From NCBI GenBank assembly GCA_016722525.1, contig JADKJB010000005.1, forward strand, positions 1 through 64,000: a DNA stretch of 64,000 bases, given 5' to 3'. The position numbers were made by a program, and so were the translations under genes. Shown one piece after another: positions 37,665-47,234 of this stretch. The DNA is from Bacteroidota bacterium (GTDB lineage: Bacteria > Bacteroidota > Bacteroidia > AKYH767-A > OLB10). The notes below the pieces were generated by a model. It saw only the letters and a list, made by a program, of their open reading frames with translations. It did not search any database and had not been told where the DNA came from. Positions within the stretch are counted from its first letter, which is position 1. Each line of letters opens with the position of its first letter.

Positions 37665-38243
37665 TCAATTTTTTGGCTCATTCCATCGGTAGGGGGTGTG
37701 CTGCAATCCTACCAGGTCAATTACTCGGTCAACAACTGTAGCCGCTAATTGTTCAATAGTTTGTGGCCGGCTATAAAACGATGGTGAAGCCGGACATATT
37801 ATACCACCTGCTTCAGTTACCGTTTTCATATTATTTATCTGTATGAGGTTCAAAGGAGTATCGCGCGTTACCAGCACTAATTTTCTTCTTTCTTTCAGAA
37901 TTACATCGGCAGCTCTGGTGGTGAGATCATTTGAAATTCCTGTTGCTATTCTACCTAATGTACCCATTGAACAGGGACAAATTATCATGGACCCGTATCG
38001 GGCGGAGCCGGATGCAAAAGGAGCCATGAAATCATTCTTATCATAATAGGTAAAATCATAATCCTTGAAAGTATCTTCTCCTAACTCAAACTTCCAAACT
38101 TCCCGGGCATTGTCCGACATAATTACCCCAACATGCTCCAACTGATCTTTTAACAATATCAGTTTATCAAACAATACTTTTGCATAAACAGCACCGCTGG
38201 CTCCGCTTACAGAAACGACTAATCTTAATTTGTTCGAACTCAT
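37665..38243 (-). CDS. ubiX: Flavin prenyltransferase UbiX
   Basis: 192 residues, the usual length. The flavoprotein fold starts LRLVVSVSGASGAVYAKVLF (FMN-binding SGASG). Then FASGSARYGSMIICPCSMGT, GISNDLTTRAADVILKERRK and VLVTRDTPLNLIQINNMKTV, with AGGIICPASPSFYSRPQT at the C-terminal end. It prenylates FMN to make the cofactor of UbiD-type decarboxylases. No ubiD is in the window. It starts 4 bp inside the end of the upstream barrel protein gene (ATGA overlap). Confidence 0.95.
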   Translation of the reverse strand: MSSNKLRLVVSVSGASGAVYAKVLFDKLILLKDQLEHVGVIMSDNAREVWKFELGEDTFKDYDFTYYDKNDFMAPFASGSARYGSMIICPCSMGTLGRIATGISNDLTTRAADVILKERRKLVLVTRDTPLNLIQINNMKTVTEAGGIICPASPSFYSRPQTIEQLAATVVDRVIDLVGLQHTPYRWNEPKN

Positions 38244-38875
38244 TCTATCTGCTTTTGCCTTCCTTCAAATTTGTATCGAAAAGAAAATAGAAGGGCACTA
38301 TTATATTGCCCTTTATTAAAACGATAAGTCTGTCCCGAAACGTGGTCTCTTACTGGTATAAAAGATCTTTCAAAGCGCGTGTTAAAGCTGAACCCTTTTG
38401 CCAGCATCACATTCAAACCTCCCATAACACCAAATTCCAATTTCTCAAATGGAAAGCTCGAATTGAATTCCCCATATTCATCTTCTTCATAGGTCGAAAG
38501 CAAAACGCCTATTGATGGACCTGCTTCCAATATAAATCTTTTCGAGTATTTCCATTGTACTAGTAGGGGTACTTCAAAATAGTTTAATCTCAACAGGTAG
38601 GAGGTATAATCTTCTTTGTCAGGATTGGCATTTTTTCTGCTTCCTTTCTGAATATAAAGAATCTCCATTTGCATATCGAATTTCGGCGACAACTGTGTAC
38701 TTACAAATCCGCCTGCCAGAATTCCTGCTTTATTAAATCCACTCAACTGATCTCCTGAAATTTGCGATGTTGAAAGTCCAGCAACAATACCAGCCTTAAA
38801 TCCTTGCCCGTTAACCTGAATACCAACCAGGGAAAAAAATACTACTAATAAAATAATAAAAATATTTTTATGCAT
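38240..38875 (-). CDS. PorT-like outer membrane beta-barrel protein
   Basis: 211 residues. The signal peptide is IFIILLVVFFSLVGIQVNGQ. Then an eight-stranded barrel pattern typical of the PorT/outer-membrane beta-barrel family (KAGIVAGLSTSQISGDQLSG, GILAGGFVSTQLSPKFDMQM, FILEAGPSIGVLLSTYEED), ending in FRYKFEG. It sits in the outer membrane; members of the family help secretion or are structural. It is coupled to ubiX by a 4-bp overlap with no obvious functional link. Intact. Confidence 0.88.
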   Translation of the reverse strand: MHKNIFIILLVVFFSLVGIQVNGQGFKAGIVAGLSTSQISGDQLSGFNKAGILAGGFVSTQLSPKFDMQMEILYIQKGSRKNANPDKEDYTSYLLRLNYFEVPLLVQWKYSKRFILEAGPSIGVLLSTYEEDEYGEFNSSFPFEKLEFGVMGGLNVMLAKGFSFNTRFERSFIPVRDHVSGQTYRFNKGQYNSALLFSFRYKFEGRQKQIE

Positions 38876-38989
38876 ATCAAGATTAAAATTGTACGCTTAT
38901 AATAAATTCTTTATATCCTGAAATTACCGGGTAGCTGTCAAGGAGATTAACAGAACAGATTAAATAACTACAAAGGACTGAGTGCGTTT

Positions 38990-39829
38990 TTAATTTTCTA
39001 TTTCCCTCTGTTCCACCTGTATAATTTCTTTTGTGGCCTCATTGTATAAGTAAGCGACTATAGAAAAATGTTGTTCACTCCAGGTTGGGTCCAGAGTTTT
39101 TGAATAATTCAGGGTACTAATTTCACCAATCAAAGTAGGTGTTACTATTTCTCCGTAGGTTCCATTCATAGTGCCGCGCAATACTTCACGATGATTATAA
39201 AATTCAATATCCTCAGGAGTTGCGTCATAATCTTTTTGCCAATTTTTTATGCTATCCTCCACCATATAAACACACAACTTATAATTCCCTGAAAGTGTTT
39301 CAAAAAATTCTGTTTTTATTTCAGTCTCCAATAATCTTGTTGAACTATTAAAGTTATTTGAAATGGTTAAGGCTACCGGAACGGGGGTAGTATTACTAAA
39401 TACGGCACTCACCTCATCACCCCATTTAGTGGAACCAATAATGTAACTTCCATTTACTTGTCTGCGATTGACCATTCCATTTGGATTTCCTGCAACCGAA
39501 ATACCAAAATCCGTATCCAGTTCGGTTCCTTCAGGTGTTCTGAAATCATAGGTGTAATAGGGGGCCGATGGCGGAAAAGGCGTTGCAAATCCACCTGCAT
39601 GAATTGCCATAATGATAAGTCTGTCGCCATAAATTGCCTTTAAATCATAAATCGCTTTAGATGCTCTGGGGCAATTTCCGCATTTATGACCGGTGAAATC
39701 TTCCACCAGCACTTTCCGACTACCAGCGGGTGGTGCCACCACTTCTTTAACAGGACCCTCAATTTTATCACAGGAGTTTAACCCCACGGTGAATGCTACA
39801 AGTATAAATATCCGAAGTATTGTTTTCAT
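38990..39829 (-). CDS. Omp28-related lipoprotein with thioredoxin-like fold
   Basis: 279 residues. Lipoprotein signal ILVAFTVGLNSC, with the Cys at about residue 20. The mature part begins with a thioredoxin-like domain (KVLVEDFTGHKCGNCPRASK) carrying CGNC, followed by LIIMAIHAGGFATPFPPSA, as in the Omp28 family. A C-terminal beta domain follows (YKLCVYMVEDSIKNWQKD, FSIVAYLYNEATKEIIQVEQ). It is probably attached to the outer membrane and may act in redox or adhesion. It precedes the DUF6029 gene in a cluster on the same strand. Intact. Confidence 0.88.
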   Translation of the reverse strand: MKTILRIFILVAFTVGLNSCDKIEGPVKEVVAPPAGSRKVLVEDFTGHKCGNCPRASKAIYDLKAIYGDRLIIMAIHAGGFATPFPPSAPYYTYDFRTPEGTELDTDFGISVAGNPNGMVNRRQVNGSYIIGSTKWGDEVSAVFSNTTPVPVALTISNNFNSSTRLLETEIKTEFFETLSGNYKLCVYMVEDSIKNWQKDYDATPEDIEFYNHREVLRGTMNGTYGEIVTPTLIGEISTLNYSKTLDPTWSEQHFSIVAYLYNEATKEIIQVEQREIEN

Positions 39830-39890
39830 GTTAATGTAGTATTTATTATAACGATTTACTGTTTAATTGGTTTTACTTTATTCAAATATA

Positions 39891-41537
39891 CTAAAAACTA
39901 CTGGTAACCGAAATGGAGAATCCGTTGGAAGCCGGCACGTTCCTGCAAACACCACCTACACATAACAAACCTTCCCGTTGCTTTCCGTATCCCATCGAAA
40001 TTCTATTTGAACCCCTGGTATAACCGAATGAAGCGTTGGGATAATGAATTCTCTCATTCTCCTTATCATTGCCATAATTATATTCATCAAAAACAGCAAA
40101 AAACCAATGCGGCGATACACTGTATTCAACAAGGGCCATTGCCCAGCTTTGCTTGTCTTGTTTGGTGTAAAGGTGTTGTAATTCAACACGCACACTGTTG
40201 GTTTTGTTTATCTTGTATTGAATTTCAACGATCCCGATATTTGAATAAATGGTTCCAAAATTTTCTCCCAATCCCTGTATCACACCTTTGTCATATAATG
40301 TATAAATATAGGATACAATCAGTTTTAAATTCTTGTTGAGTTTTTTCTGTACTTCAATGTTTACCTCTTCAAAATATTTTACTTCCCCAATACCAAAAAA
40401 TTTGCTTTCATACCCCATCTCATCATTGGTGTTTATAGTATCCAATCCGTTGGCACGTGAATAATTAAATGATACATTGGTTCCAGTTTCACCTCCAAGT
40501 ACCGATCCTTTTTTGAAATTGTAAAATACCTCACCCTGAAATCCTACCTCACCATTTGGCTGTGTTGCATAGGGATATAACGTAGCTAGCCTATACGTTT
40601 GTTGTTTGGTCAATGCTGGAAGAAAACTTAAGTTGAGATCATTTCCTGTTGCATCACGATCTGATCGGAATCCCATATTATCAATGTATTTTGCCGACAA
40701 CGAAACACCCAATCCTTTTTTCGCATAACCGGCATTCAGATACAATGCTTGTCCCTCTTTATAAATGCCTTTAGGATAAGCTGCGGTTGAATTTACCAGC
40801 GATGGGTCGTTGTACTTGTAAGCATATTCTGTATAAAAACTAAAATTCCCATTGGTTAATCGCATCCGGGTAGCAAACGCAAGTACGTTTTCCGGAAGTT
40901 TGTACAAATCATTTTTATCTTCCTGGTATTTGCTGATTACGCCACCACCCACAGTTATTTTTGTTTTTGACTTCTCCAATGCTTTGAAGGCATCCATTAA
41001 AGCAAAATCACCATCAAACCCTCTAACTAAACCTGCCTTGTCAAAGTAAGTGCGTTGCTGAGCAATAAATCCCTTTAAATAAACGCCATTCCAGGGATTG
41101 TATTTTAACCTGATCCCATCCATCGCATTGTCGATTCCTAAACCTCGTTCCTCATAACTTCTGAAAATCAATCCACTTCCAAACTGCTCATAAAAATTCC
41201 CAAGAGTAACTTCCAGATTTTCAACAGTATAAGTAGCATAACGGTAGGTGATCCCACTTCCTTTATAACGGGTGTCAAAGCCAAGTAAAGGATTTTGGTA
41301 GGACTCATAACGTATACCGGCGTTAAAGTTGCCTCTCGTAAAAGTTAAATTACCAAATCCATTGGATAGTATTTTTTCAGGCACTACGGGAGCGCCAATT
41401 ACTGAATCTTCCAGATAATACTGGGCATCTAGCTGGAAGTTTCCATGAATTTCAAAGGGTAAATTTATTTGTGCTTTCGCAGAGGATGCTGAAAATACCA
41501 CAAGGGCTACCAGCAACAATTTATAAAGGCTCTTCAC
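39891..41537 (-). CDS. DUF6029-family outer membrane protein
   Basis: 548 residues. Signal peptide LLLVALVVFSASSAKA. Then a large beta-barrel: INLPFEIHGNFQLDAQYYLE, GFGNLTFTRGNFNAGIRYES, LGNFYEQFGSGLIFRSYEER (a conserved family stretch), MDGIRLKYNPWNGVYLKGFI, ending SNGFSISVTSSF with the terminal Phe of barrel proteins. A porin-like or structural role is likely; no substrate is known. It lies between TlpA-like and Omp28 genes, which suggests an envelope operon. Intact. Confidence 0.88.
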   Translation of the reverse strand: MKSLYKLLLVALVVFSASSAKAQINLPFEIHGNFQLDAQYYLEDSVIGAPVVPEKILSNGFGNLTFTRGNFNAGIRYESYQNPLLGFDTRYKGSGITYRYATYTVENLEVTLGNFYEQFGSGLIFRSYEERGLGIDNAMDGIRLKYNPWNGVYLKGFIAQQRTYFDKAGLVRGFDGDFALMDAFKALEKSKTKITVGGGVISKYQEDKNDLYKLPENVLAFATRMRLTNGNFSFYTEYAYKYNDPSLVNSTAAYPKGIYKEGQALYLNAGYAKKGLGVSLSAKYIDNMGFRSDRDATGNDLNLSFLPALTKQQTYRLATLYPYATQPNGEVGFQGEVFYNFKKGSVLGGETGTNVSFNYSRANGLDTINTNDEMGYESKFFGIGEVKYFEEVNIEVQKKLNKNLKLIVSYIYTLYDKGVIQGLGENFGTIYSNIGIVEIQYKINKTNSVRVELQHLYTKQDKQSWAMALVEYSVSPHWFFAVFDEYNYGNDKENERIHYPNASFGYTRGSNRISMGYGKQREGLLCVGGVCRNVPASNGFSISVTSSF

Positions 41538-41639
41538 AGTTTTAATCGCTTTTAAGGGTTTTCGGGAGGTGAAAATAACCCAAATACCTCAAATTCGCTA
41601 CTTTATTAATAACGAATTGATAATCAAATAGTAATTTTA

Positions 41640-42164
41640 TTATTTCACCGGTTGACCTGCTGCCACTTTCTTGACTTTCTCAATAAGTTTATCCTCATCA
41701 CCGGGAGCAAATGAGGTGTGTTGGTCAACTACCTCGCGATTCCCATTTAATAAAAAAGTATGCGGAACCATATTTACATTCATAGCGCGTTTAAAATCCC
41801 CATTAGGGTCTAGATACACCTCATACTCCCAGCCTTTCCCATTAATAAAAGGAGCTACAGAAGGAATAGTTCGGGCATCGTCAATGGAAATAGCTATCAG
41901 CTTCACTCCTGTTTCCTTTTGCCAATCTGCATACACATCACTTATGGTATTGAGTTCATTCACACAGGGCTTGCACCAGGTTGCCCAGAAACTGAGGATA
42001 ATGGGCTTGCCATCATTCATCAATTTGTCGGTGCTGATCACTGAGCCATCAAGTGCCTTTATATTCACCGTCGGGATTCCACTCTTGGTGGTACTTTCCT
42101 GTGCAAAAACTGAGCTAATTATTGTTAAACTCAGGATTATAATTGAGACGAGTTGCTTTTTCAT
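41640..42164 (-). CDS. TlpA-family thiol-disulfide oxidoreductase
   Basis: 174 residues. Signal peptide IILSLTIISSVFAQ. Thioredoxin fold with the active site LSFWATWCKPCVNELNTISD (CxxC) and the cis-Pro region MVPHTFLLNGNREVVD. It is exported to the periplasm, where it would reduce cytochrome or envelope protein disulfides. It precedes DUF6029 and the CGNC-containing Omp28 lipoprotein on the same strand, so a shared redox or envelope function is plausible. Intact. Confidence 0.92.
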   Translation of the reverse strand: MKKQLVSIIILSLTIISSVFAQESTTKSGIPTVNIKALDGSVISTDKLMNDGKPIILSFWATWCKPCVNELNTISDVYADWQKETGVKLIAISIDDARTIPSVAPFINGKGWEYEVYLDPNGDFKRAMNVNMVPHTFLLNGNREVVDQHTSFAPGDEDKLIEKVKKVAAGQPVK

Positions 42165-42237
42165 AGACTTGGTGAATAGTTTGAGGGGGTTAAAGTTAAG
42201 AAATTATTTCGCTGGGGCGGATACAATAATGTTGCCA

Positions 42238-43305
42238 TTAATTCCCTTTTGCCAGTACTTGCTTTTTGAACCATCTGGGAAGAATCACAGCACCAATGAA
42301 CAGGTAAGGGTAGTAACTGATGAGGCGCCATAATAAAGCAAGCGAATCAGATATCCCGGTAGGAATCAACTCCCCTAGGAATCGCGAAAAAATAACTTCC
42401 GCTATTCCACTGCCACCCCGGGGTTGGACTTACGAGCAGTATGATCCACATAACCAATTGACGGGCATAAATAATCATGTTTTCATACCAACCATGATGT
42501 ATAAATGCCATAATTATGCAATTGATCACCATATAGCGGGCAGTCCATGAAAAAATAGTGGCACCAAATGACTTGACCCAATAGGAAACCGCTTGCCCTC
42601 GAATTTCTCCTGAAGCTATAACCATATCATTTCCCGTATGCCAGGCATTGTTTTTCCAGCGGCGCAGTAATGGAAGTGAGAATATTCTTAACAACACCCA
42701 TTTTACTGCACGTGGATTTATAAACAAGGCATATGCAACAAGCAGCGTGTATGCTGCAATGATTCCATAGCCCAGCCAGAAAAAATAATAGATGCCTCCT
42801 GTTTCTGCTAATGCTGCAGAGGCATTAGGATCAAGAGAAATGAAAAGATTTGCTTTCCCAACAAAAAGAAATACTAACGGCACTGCCAATACAAAAAATA
42901 ATTCGTCCAGGAATGAAGTGGTTAGTACTACAGCAATACTTCTTCCCATATTCACTTTTCTTTATTCAGAATATAAAAAGCAAAGGCAGTTCCTCCTACC
43001 ATGGTTGGGGTTATAGCCGAAGCAAATTCCCATAACATGATCACAGGGAAACTGCGGCGCCAGGATATGAGTTCTCCTGAAAGTACTTTGATACGATACA
43101 TGTATGCAATATCACGAATACACATCATTACTATTGCAGCAATAATCCAGAGCGTAGTATATCCCGTCCAGCTGATTTGCTCGTAAGCTTTGAGGTCGAA
43201 ATTAGAAATCAGGAGGTACAAAGCAACGCCCAGCCCAATTATGACAGGCAGAATAATTTTTCCGGGCCTGAAATTTTTTATAATCTCATGCCCGTCAATT
43301 TGCAT
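42238..43305 (-). CDS. Flippase-like (UPF0104/LPG synthase TM) membrane protein, frameshifted
   Basis: About 355 codons. Multi-pass protein of the lysylphosphatidylglycerol synthase transmembrane / flippase-like family: IILPVIIGLGVALYLLISNF, LWEFASAITPTMVGGTAFAF (family motif), VVLTTSFLDELFFVLAVPLV, then in another frame GGSGIAEVIFSRFLGELIPT and LLWRLISYYPYLFIGAVILP (the conserved PGGSG...E and R-Y regions). Frameshifts lie near 42955 and 42420. The stop is at 42238-42240. It lacks the soluble transferase domain, so it is a transporter-type member. It overlaps scpA by 11 bp. Confidence 0.82.
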
Positions 43306-44080
43306 CAGTAACGGATTGGTTTACTTCTGTGAGATAAAAATTATTGAACCCTTCGCTAATCTGAATGAAAACCAATTTCGATTGAATCAGATCTAACAAA
43401 GCGAGAAAAGAAAAACAGGCATGAATTTTTGATTGACAGGCCGAAAATATATCCAGAAAAGTAACATTAGGTTTTAACCGCACCAATCGCTGAATATTTT
43501 CCTTTTCCTGATCAATGGTAAACGGATATTGAATCACAGTATGCCGAACCCGCTGTTCACTAAACCGAAATCGATCCATTACTTTTTCAAAAGTCATCAT
43601 CAGCTTGAAAAGTGTAAGTGCATTCAATTCAGAGGAATAACTGGAGCCATCGGCATTCATAGCTATACTCGACAACTCGGCAGGTACATTGCCTCGTTCC
43701 TGTTTAAGCGTGCGATCCTCTTCCATTTGCTTGAGTTCATTTGCAGCCTCTTTATATTGTTTATATTCCAGTAACTGGCGCACAAGATCCAAGCGCGGAT
43801 CAATGTCATTTCCCATTTCATCCTTCACCAATCTTGGCAACAACATTTTCGCTTTTATTCGCATGAGTGTTGAAGCTACCAGAATAAATTCACTGGCAAG
43901 CTCAATATTCATGCTATCAGCCGCTTTTATATAATCGAAAAAATCGTTGGTTATTTTTGAAATCGGAATATTGTGAATATCCAGTTCATCGCGTTCAATA
44001 AAAAACAACAGGAGGTCAAAAGGACCTTCAAACTGGGGTAATTTAATCTCGTACTGGTTTTGAGTGCTAACTGCTTCCAA
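43295..44080 (-). CDS. scpA: Segregation and condensation protein A
   Basis: 261 residues. The kleisin N-terminal signature is KLPQFEGPFDLLLFFIERDE, followed by LDIHNIPISKITNDFFDYIK and LASEFILVASTLMRIKAKML. The C-terminal winged helix is present (VTFLDIFSACQSKIHACFSF). ScpA links the SMC heads in the condensin complex that organises the chromosome. The start appears to be TTG (44078-44080), with no better codon nearby. scpB is not in the window. Intact. Confidence 0.93.
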   Translation of the reverse strand: MEAVSTQNQYEIKLPQFEGPFDLLLFFIERDELDIHNIPISKITNDFFDYIKAADSMNIELASEFILVASTLMRIKAKMLLPRLVKDEMGNDIDPRLDLVRQLLEYKQYKEAANELKQMEEDRTLKQERGNVPAELSSIAMNADGSSYSSELNALTLFKLMMTFEKVMDRFRFSEQRVRHTVIQYPFTIDQEKENIQRLVRLKPNVTFLDIFSACQSKIHACFSFLALLDLIQSKLVFIQISEGFNNFYLTEVNQSVTDAN

Positions 44081-44155
44081 AAGTTTTTTTTATGCAAACA
44101 AAGATACGATTCCCATGAAAATAAGCGCTGTTTTTGAACATTTAATACCTACTCC

Positions 44156-44185
44156 TTGTTTTTAGAAAAAGAACCATTAATTTAG
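44156..44185 (+). promoter_or_regulatory. Candidate promoter of the ArsC/Spx-like gene
   Basis: TTG (44156-44158) and TAATTTAG (44178-44185) with a 19-base gap match the Bacteroidota pattern well. The ATG lies 20 bases downstream of the -7 box. Confidence 0.5.
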
Positions 44186-44205
44186 CCAATTCATTAACAA
44201 TCAAT

Positions 44206-44562
44206 ATGAAAAAAATCTATCACCTAGCTAACTGTACTACTTGTCAGCGGATACTTAAAGAACTCAAGCCCGGAAAAGAGGATAGTATGCAGGATATAAA
44301 GACTGAGCCGATAACCGAAAAGCAGCTGGATCAAATGGCAGTGCTTGCCGGAAGCTATGAAGCGCTTTTCAGCCGCATTGCACTAAAATATCGCTCCATG
44401 GGGTTGAATGAGCTAACACTTAACGAAAAAGATTATCGCAAATATATATTGCAGGAATACACTTTCCTGAAAAGACCCGTTTTTATCATTGGTAAAAATA
44501 TTTTTATAGGAAACTCTCCTAAAAATATAGCAGCTGTTGCTAAAGAAATGGCCAAAAAATAA
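44206..44562 (+). CDS. ArsC/Spx-family thioredoxin-fold protein
   Basis: 118 residues, the usual length for the family. It starts KKIYHLANCTTCQRILKELK with CxxC near the N-terminus, then DIKTEPITEKQLDQMAVLAG and LQEYTFLKRPVFIIGKNIFI (cis-Pro region RPVF). The family includes glutaredoxin-dependent arsenate reductases and the regulator Spx; with no arsenic genes nearby, the exact role is open. It lies between divergent scpA and an EamA transporter. Intact. Confidence 0.88.
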   Translation: MKKIYHLANCTTCQRILKELKPGKEDSMQDIKTEPITEKQLDQMAVLAGSYEALFSRIALKYRSMGLNELTLNEKDYRKYILQEYTFLKRPVFIIGKNIFIGNSPKNIAAVAKEMAKK

Positions 44563-44648
44563 CCCCCCAACTCACTCGCTTACTAACTTACTAGCCACCA
44601 TCAACCTGTCAACTTTTTCTTTAACTTCGCTCCTTCTTTAAATTTCTT

Positions 44649-45571
44649 TTGCAAAATAAAAACCTATACGCACACTTGGCGGTACTGAGTGCCAATTTAA
44701 TTTATGGCGCAAATTATTCTATCGCTAAAAATGTGATGCCCGAATACATTCAGCCTTTTGGTTTCATTTTTATAAGGGTGTTATTTACAGCAGTGGTGTT
44801 TTTATTGCTGGGTTTGTTTATCAAAGGAAAAAAAGTAGAACGCGAAGATTTCCCTCGTTTGTTTTTTTGTGCTTTGTTTGGTATTGCAATCAATCAACTT
44901 TTGTTTTTCAAAGGCCTCGACCTAACCACGCCCATTCACGCTTCGCTAATGATGACCACCAATCCAATTATGGTTTTACTCGTTGCAGGATTATTGATTC
45001 GGGAAAAAATTACCCTTCAAAAATTATCGGTATCGTAATTGGCATCAGTGGCGCATTTCTGTTATTGCTGTGGGGGAAAAATTTTTCGTGGAATCAGAAT
45101 TCCACCTTAGGCGATTCCTTTGTGTTAATTAATTCACTTTCATTTGGGGTTTTTTTGATTATAGTAAAGCCTATGATGCAAAAATATCCTACACTCACGG
45201 TAATGAAATGGGTATTTCTTTTTGGAAGTTTTATGGTTGCTCCTTTCGGCTATTCAGAATTTAATAGCATTCAATGGCCCACATTCGAAACCGAAACATG
45301 GATGTCAGTTGCCTATGTTGTTATTGCCACAACTTCGCTGGCTTACCTGCTCAATACTTATGCGCTTAAAAATCTCTCGCCCTCATCCGTAAGTATATAT
45401 ATTTATTTGCAGCCCCTATTTGCTACTTTTTTTGCAATATTGCTTGGTAAGGATAATTTGCAGGCCATTCATCTGTTTTCAGCGTTGCTGATTTTTACCG
45501 GCGTCTATCTCGTTTCTTCCGGTGGTTTAAAAGAAATGAGTATCAGGTTGTGGTCAACGAAAAAAAACTAA
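44649..45571 (+). CDS. EamA/DMT-family transporter, frameshifted
   Basis: About 308 codons with ten predicted membrane helices in two EamA repeats. First repeat: LAVLSANLIYGANYSIAKNV, GFIFIRVLFTAVVFLLLGLF, HASLMMTTNPIMVLLVAGLL. After one base is lost from an A run near 45025, the second repeat follows: IGIVIGISGAFLLLLWGKNF, FVLINSLSFGVFLIIVKPMM, VSIYIYLQPLFATFFAILLG. It exports a small metabolite (amino acid, sugar or nucleobase type). The first codon is TTG; TAACTTCG about 25 bases upstream could be its -7 box. Confidence 0.85.
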
Positions 45572-45594
45572 TTTTACAGCTTAAATAAATTCAT

Positions 45595-46467
45595 ATGATT
45601 AGGTCAATGACCGGTTTTGGGAAAGCCACCGGAAGTGCAGGAAGTAATATGATCACTGTTGAAGTGAAATCACTCAACAGTAAATTTCTGGAATTAAATC
45701 TTCGCATTCCCTCTGTGTATAAAGATAAAGATCTTGAATTGCGCAACGAGATTAGTAAAAATGTGGAGCGGGGAAAGGTGGATTTTATTGTCACTATTGA
45801 ACAGGTACCCGGTGCCCGTAAAAGTGCCTTCAATAAGGACATTATAAAGACTTATTTTGAGGATTTTACCACTCTTAAAAAAGACTTGAAACTAAGTTCC
45901 GATGACTATTTGAGCATCATTATGCGTTTGCCAAATGTACTCAACCTCGAAAAAACAGAAGCCGATCCTAAAGAGTGGAAAACAATTGAAATCCTCACAC
46001 GAAAAGCTTTAAAAGAATTTAACGACTTTCGGATTAAAGAGGGTAAAGCACTTCAGAAAGATTTTGAAATCAGGTTAAGTGGTATTAAAGAAAGTCTGAA
46101 AAAAATTGAAAAAATTGAACCCGATCGTATTAAGTCTATCAAGGGCAGGCTCAATAAAGGTCTCGAAGGTCTTGATGAATCGGGGATGATTGACAAAAAC
46201 AGGTTCGAGCAGGAATTGGTTTATTACATTGAAAAAATTGATATCTCCGAAGAGAAAGTCCGATTGCGGTCACACCTCTCTTTTTTCATGGATACTTTGA
46301 AAGATGCCGATTCCAATGGGAAAAAATTAGGCTTCATCATACAGGAAATTGGTCGCGAAATAAATACCATAGGCTCCAAAGCAAATGATGCAAACATACA
46401 GCGGCATGTTGTTGTTATGAAAGATGAATTGGAAAAAATGAAAGAACAAGCCGCAAATATAATTTAG
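45595..46467 (+). CDS. yicC: YicC-family endoribonuclease
   Basis: 290 residues. N-terminal signature MIRSMTGFGKATGSAGSNMI with SLNSKFLELNLRIPSVYKDK, and the C-terminal DUF1732 signature GKKLGFIIQEIGREINTIGS followed by KANDANIQRHVVVMKDELEK. E. coli YicC is a ribonuclease that promotes small-RNA decay. It sits just upstream of gmk and nadD, an arrangement common across Bacteroidota, which suggests one operon. Intact. Confidence 0.95.
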   Translation: MIRSMTGFGKATGSAGSNMITVEVKSLNSKFLELNLRIPSVYKDKDLELRNEISKNVERGKVDFIVTIEQVPGARKSAFNKDIIKTYFEDFTTLKKDLKLSSDDYLSIIMRLPNVLNLEKTEADPKEWKTIEILTRKALKEFNDFRIKEGKALQKDFEIRLSGIKESLKKIEKIEPDRIKSIKGRLNKGLEGLDESGMIDKNRFEQELVYYIEKIDISEEKVRLRSHLSFFMDTLKDADSNGKKLGFIIQEIGREINTIGSKANDANIQRHVVVMKDELEKMKEQAANII

Positions 46468-46528
46468 TACAACCCGCTCCTCGACTAATTCCCAACTGTT
46501 TCATTCAGCAACCGACACAACTAATTAA

Positions 46529-47119
46529 ATGGCTCCCAAACTTATTCTTTTGTGTGGACCCTCCGGCAGTGGCAAAACTACTATTGTGCAACATTTGCTA
46601 AAAACATATTCTAATTTAAGCTTTTCCGTATCGGCTACTACACGCAGCAAAAGAAGTAATGAAATTAACGGCAAGGATTATTATTTTTTAACTGTTGAAG
46701 AATTTCGTAAAAAAATACAGGCTGATGAATTTCTTGAATGGGAAGAGGTATATACCCATGGCTTTTATGGAACGCTGCGCTCTGAAGTCGACCGCATTGC
46801 TGCAATGGGGAAAGTAGCTATTTTTGATGTGGATGTTGAAGGCGGCGTTCATATTAAAGGCCGCTATGGCAAAAATCTTCTGGATGTTTTTGTCAGACCT
46901 CCTTCTGTTGAGGATTTATATAAAAGATTAGTTGCACGGGCTTCTGAAACACCTGAGAGTTTGGAAAAAAGGATTTTGAAAGCAACTCATGAGCTCACCT
47001 ATGCCGACCGATTTAATAATGTGATCATTAATAAAGATATGCACGTTGCATTCGCTGAAGCTGAAAATCTGGTAAGCGCTTTTTTAAATGATCACGAAGA
47101 ATTGCCGGTTAAAAAATAA
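46529..47119 (+). CDS. gmk: Guanylate kinase
   Basis: 196 residues, the usual length. P-loop LILLCGPSGSGKTTIVQHLL, the GMP-binding region FSVSATTRSKRSNEINGKDY and EFLEWEEVYTHGFYGTLRSE, and the lid region. It phosphorylates GMP to GDP with ATP in purine salvage and synthesis. It follows yicC by about 60 bp and precedes nadD. Intact. Confidence 0.97.
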   Translation: MAPKLILLCGPSGSGKTTIVQHLLKTYSNLSFSVSATTRSKRSNEINGKDYYFLTVEEFRKKIQADEFLEWEEVYTHGFYGTLRSEVDRIAAMGKVAIFDVDVEGGVHIKGRYGKNLLDVFVRPPSVEDLYKRLVARASETPESLEKRILKATHELTYADRFNNVIINKDMHVAFAEAENLVSAFLNDHEELPVKK

Positions 47120-47234
47120 TAATCGTTTCTGATTTCTTACTTACATCGTAGTATTTACTCCAGCACATTTAATAACCCCACATGGTAAAATTTCAAATTC
47201 GTACTTTTACTACTTCACTTTTGAAAAAGTCATT

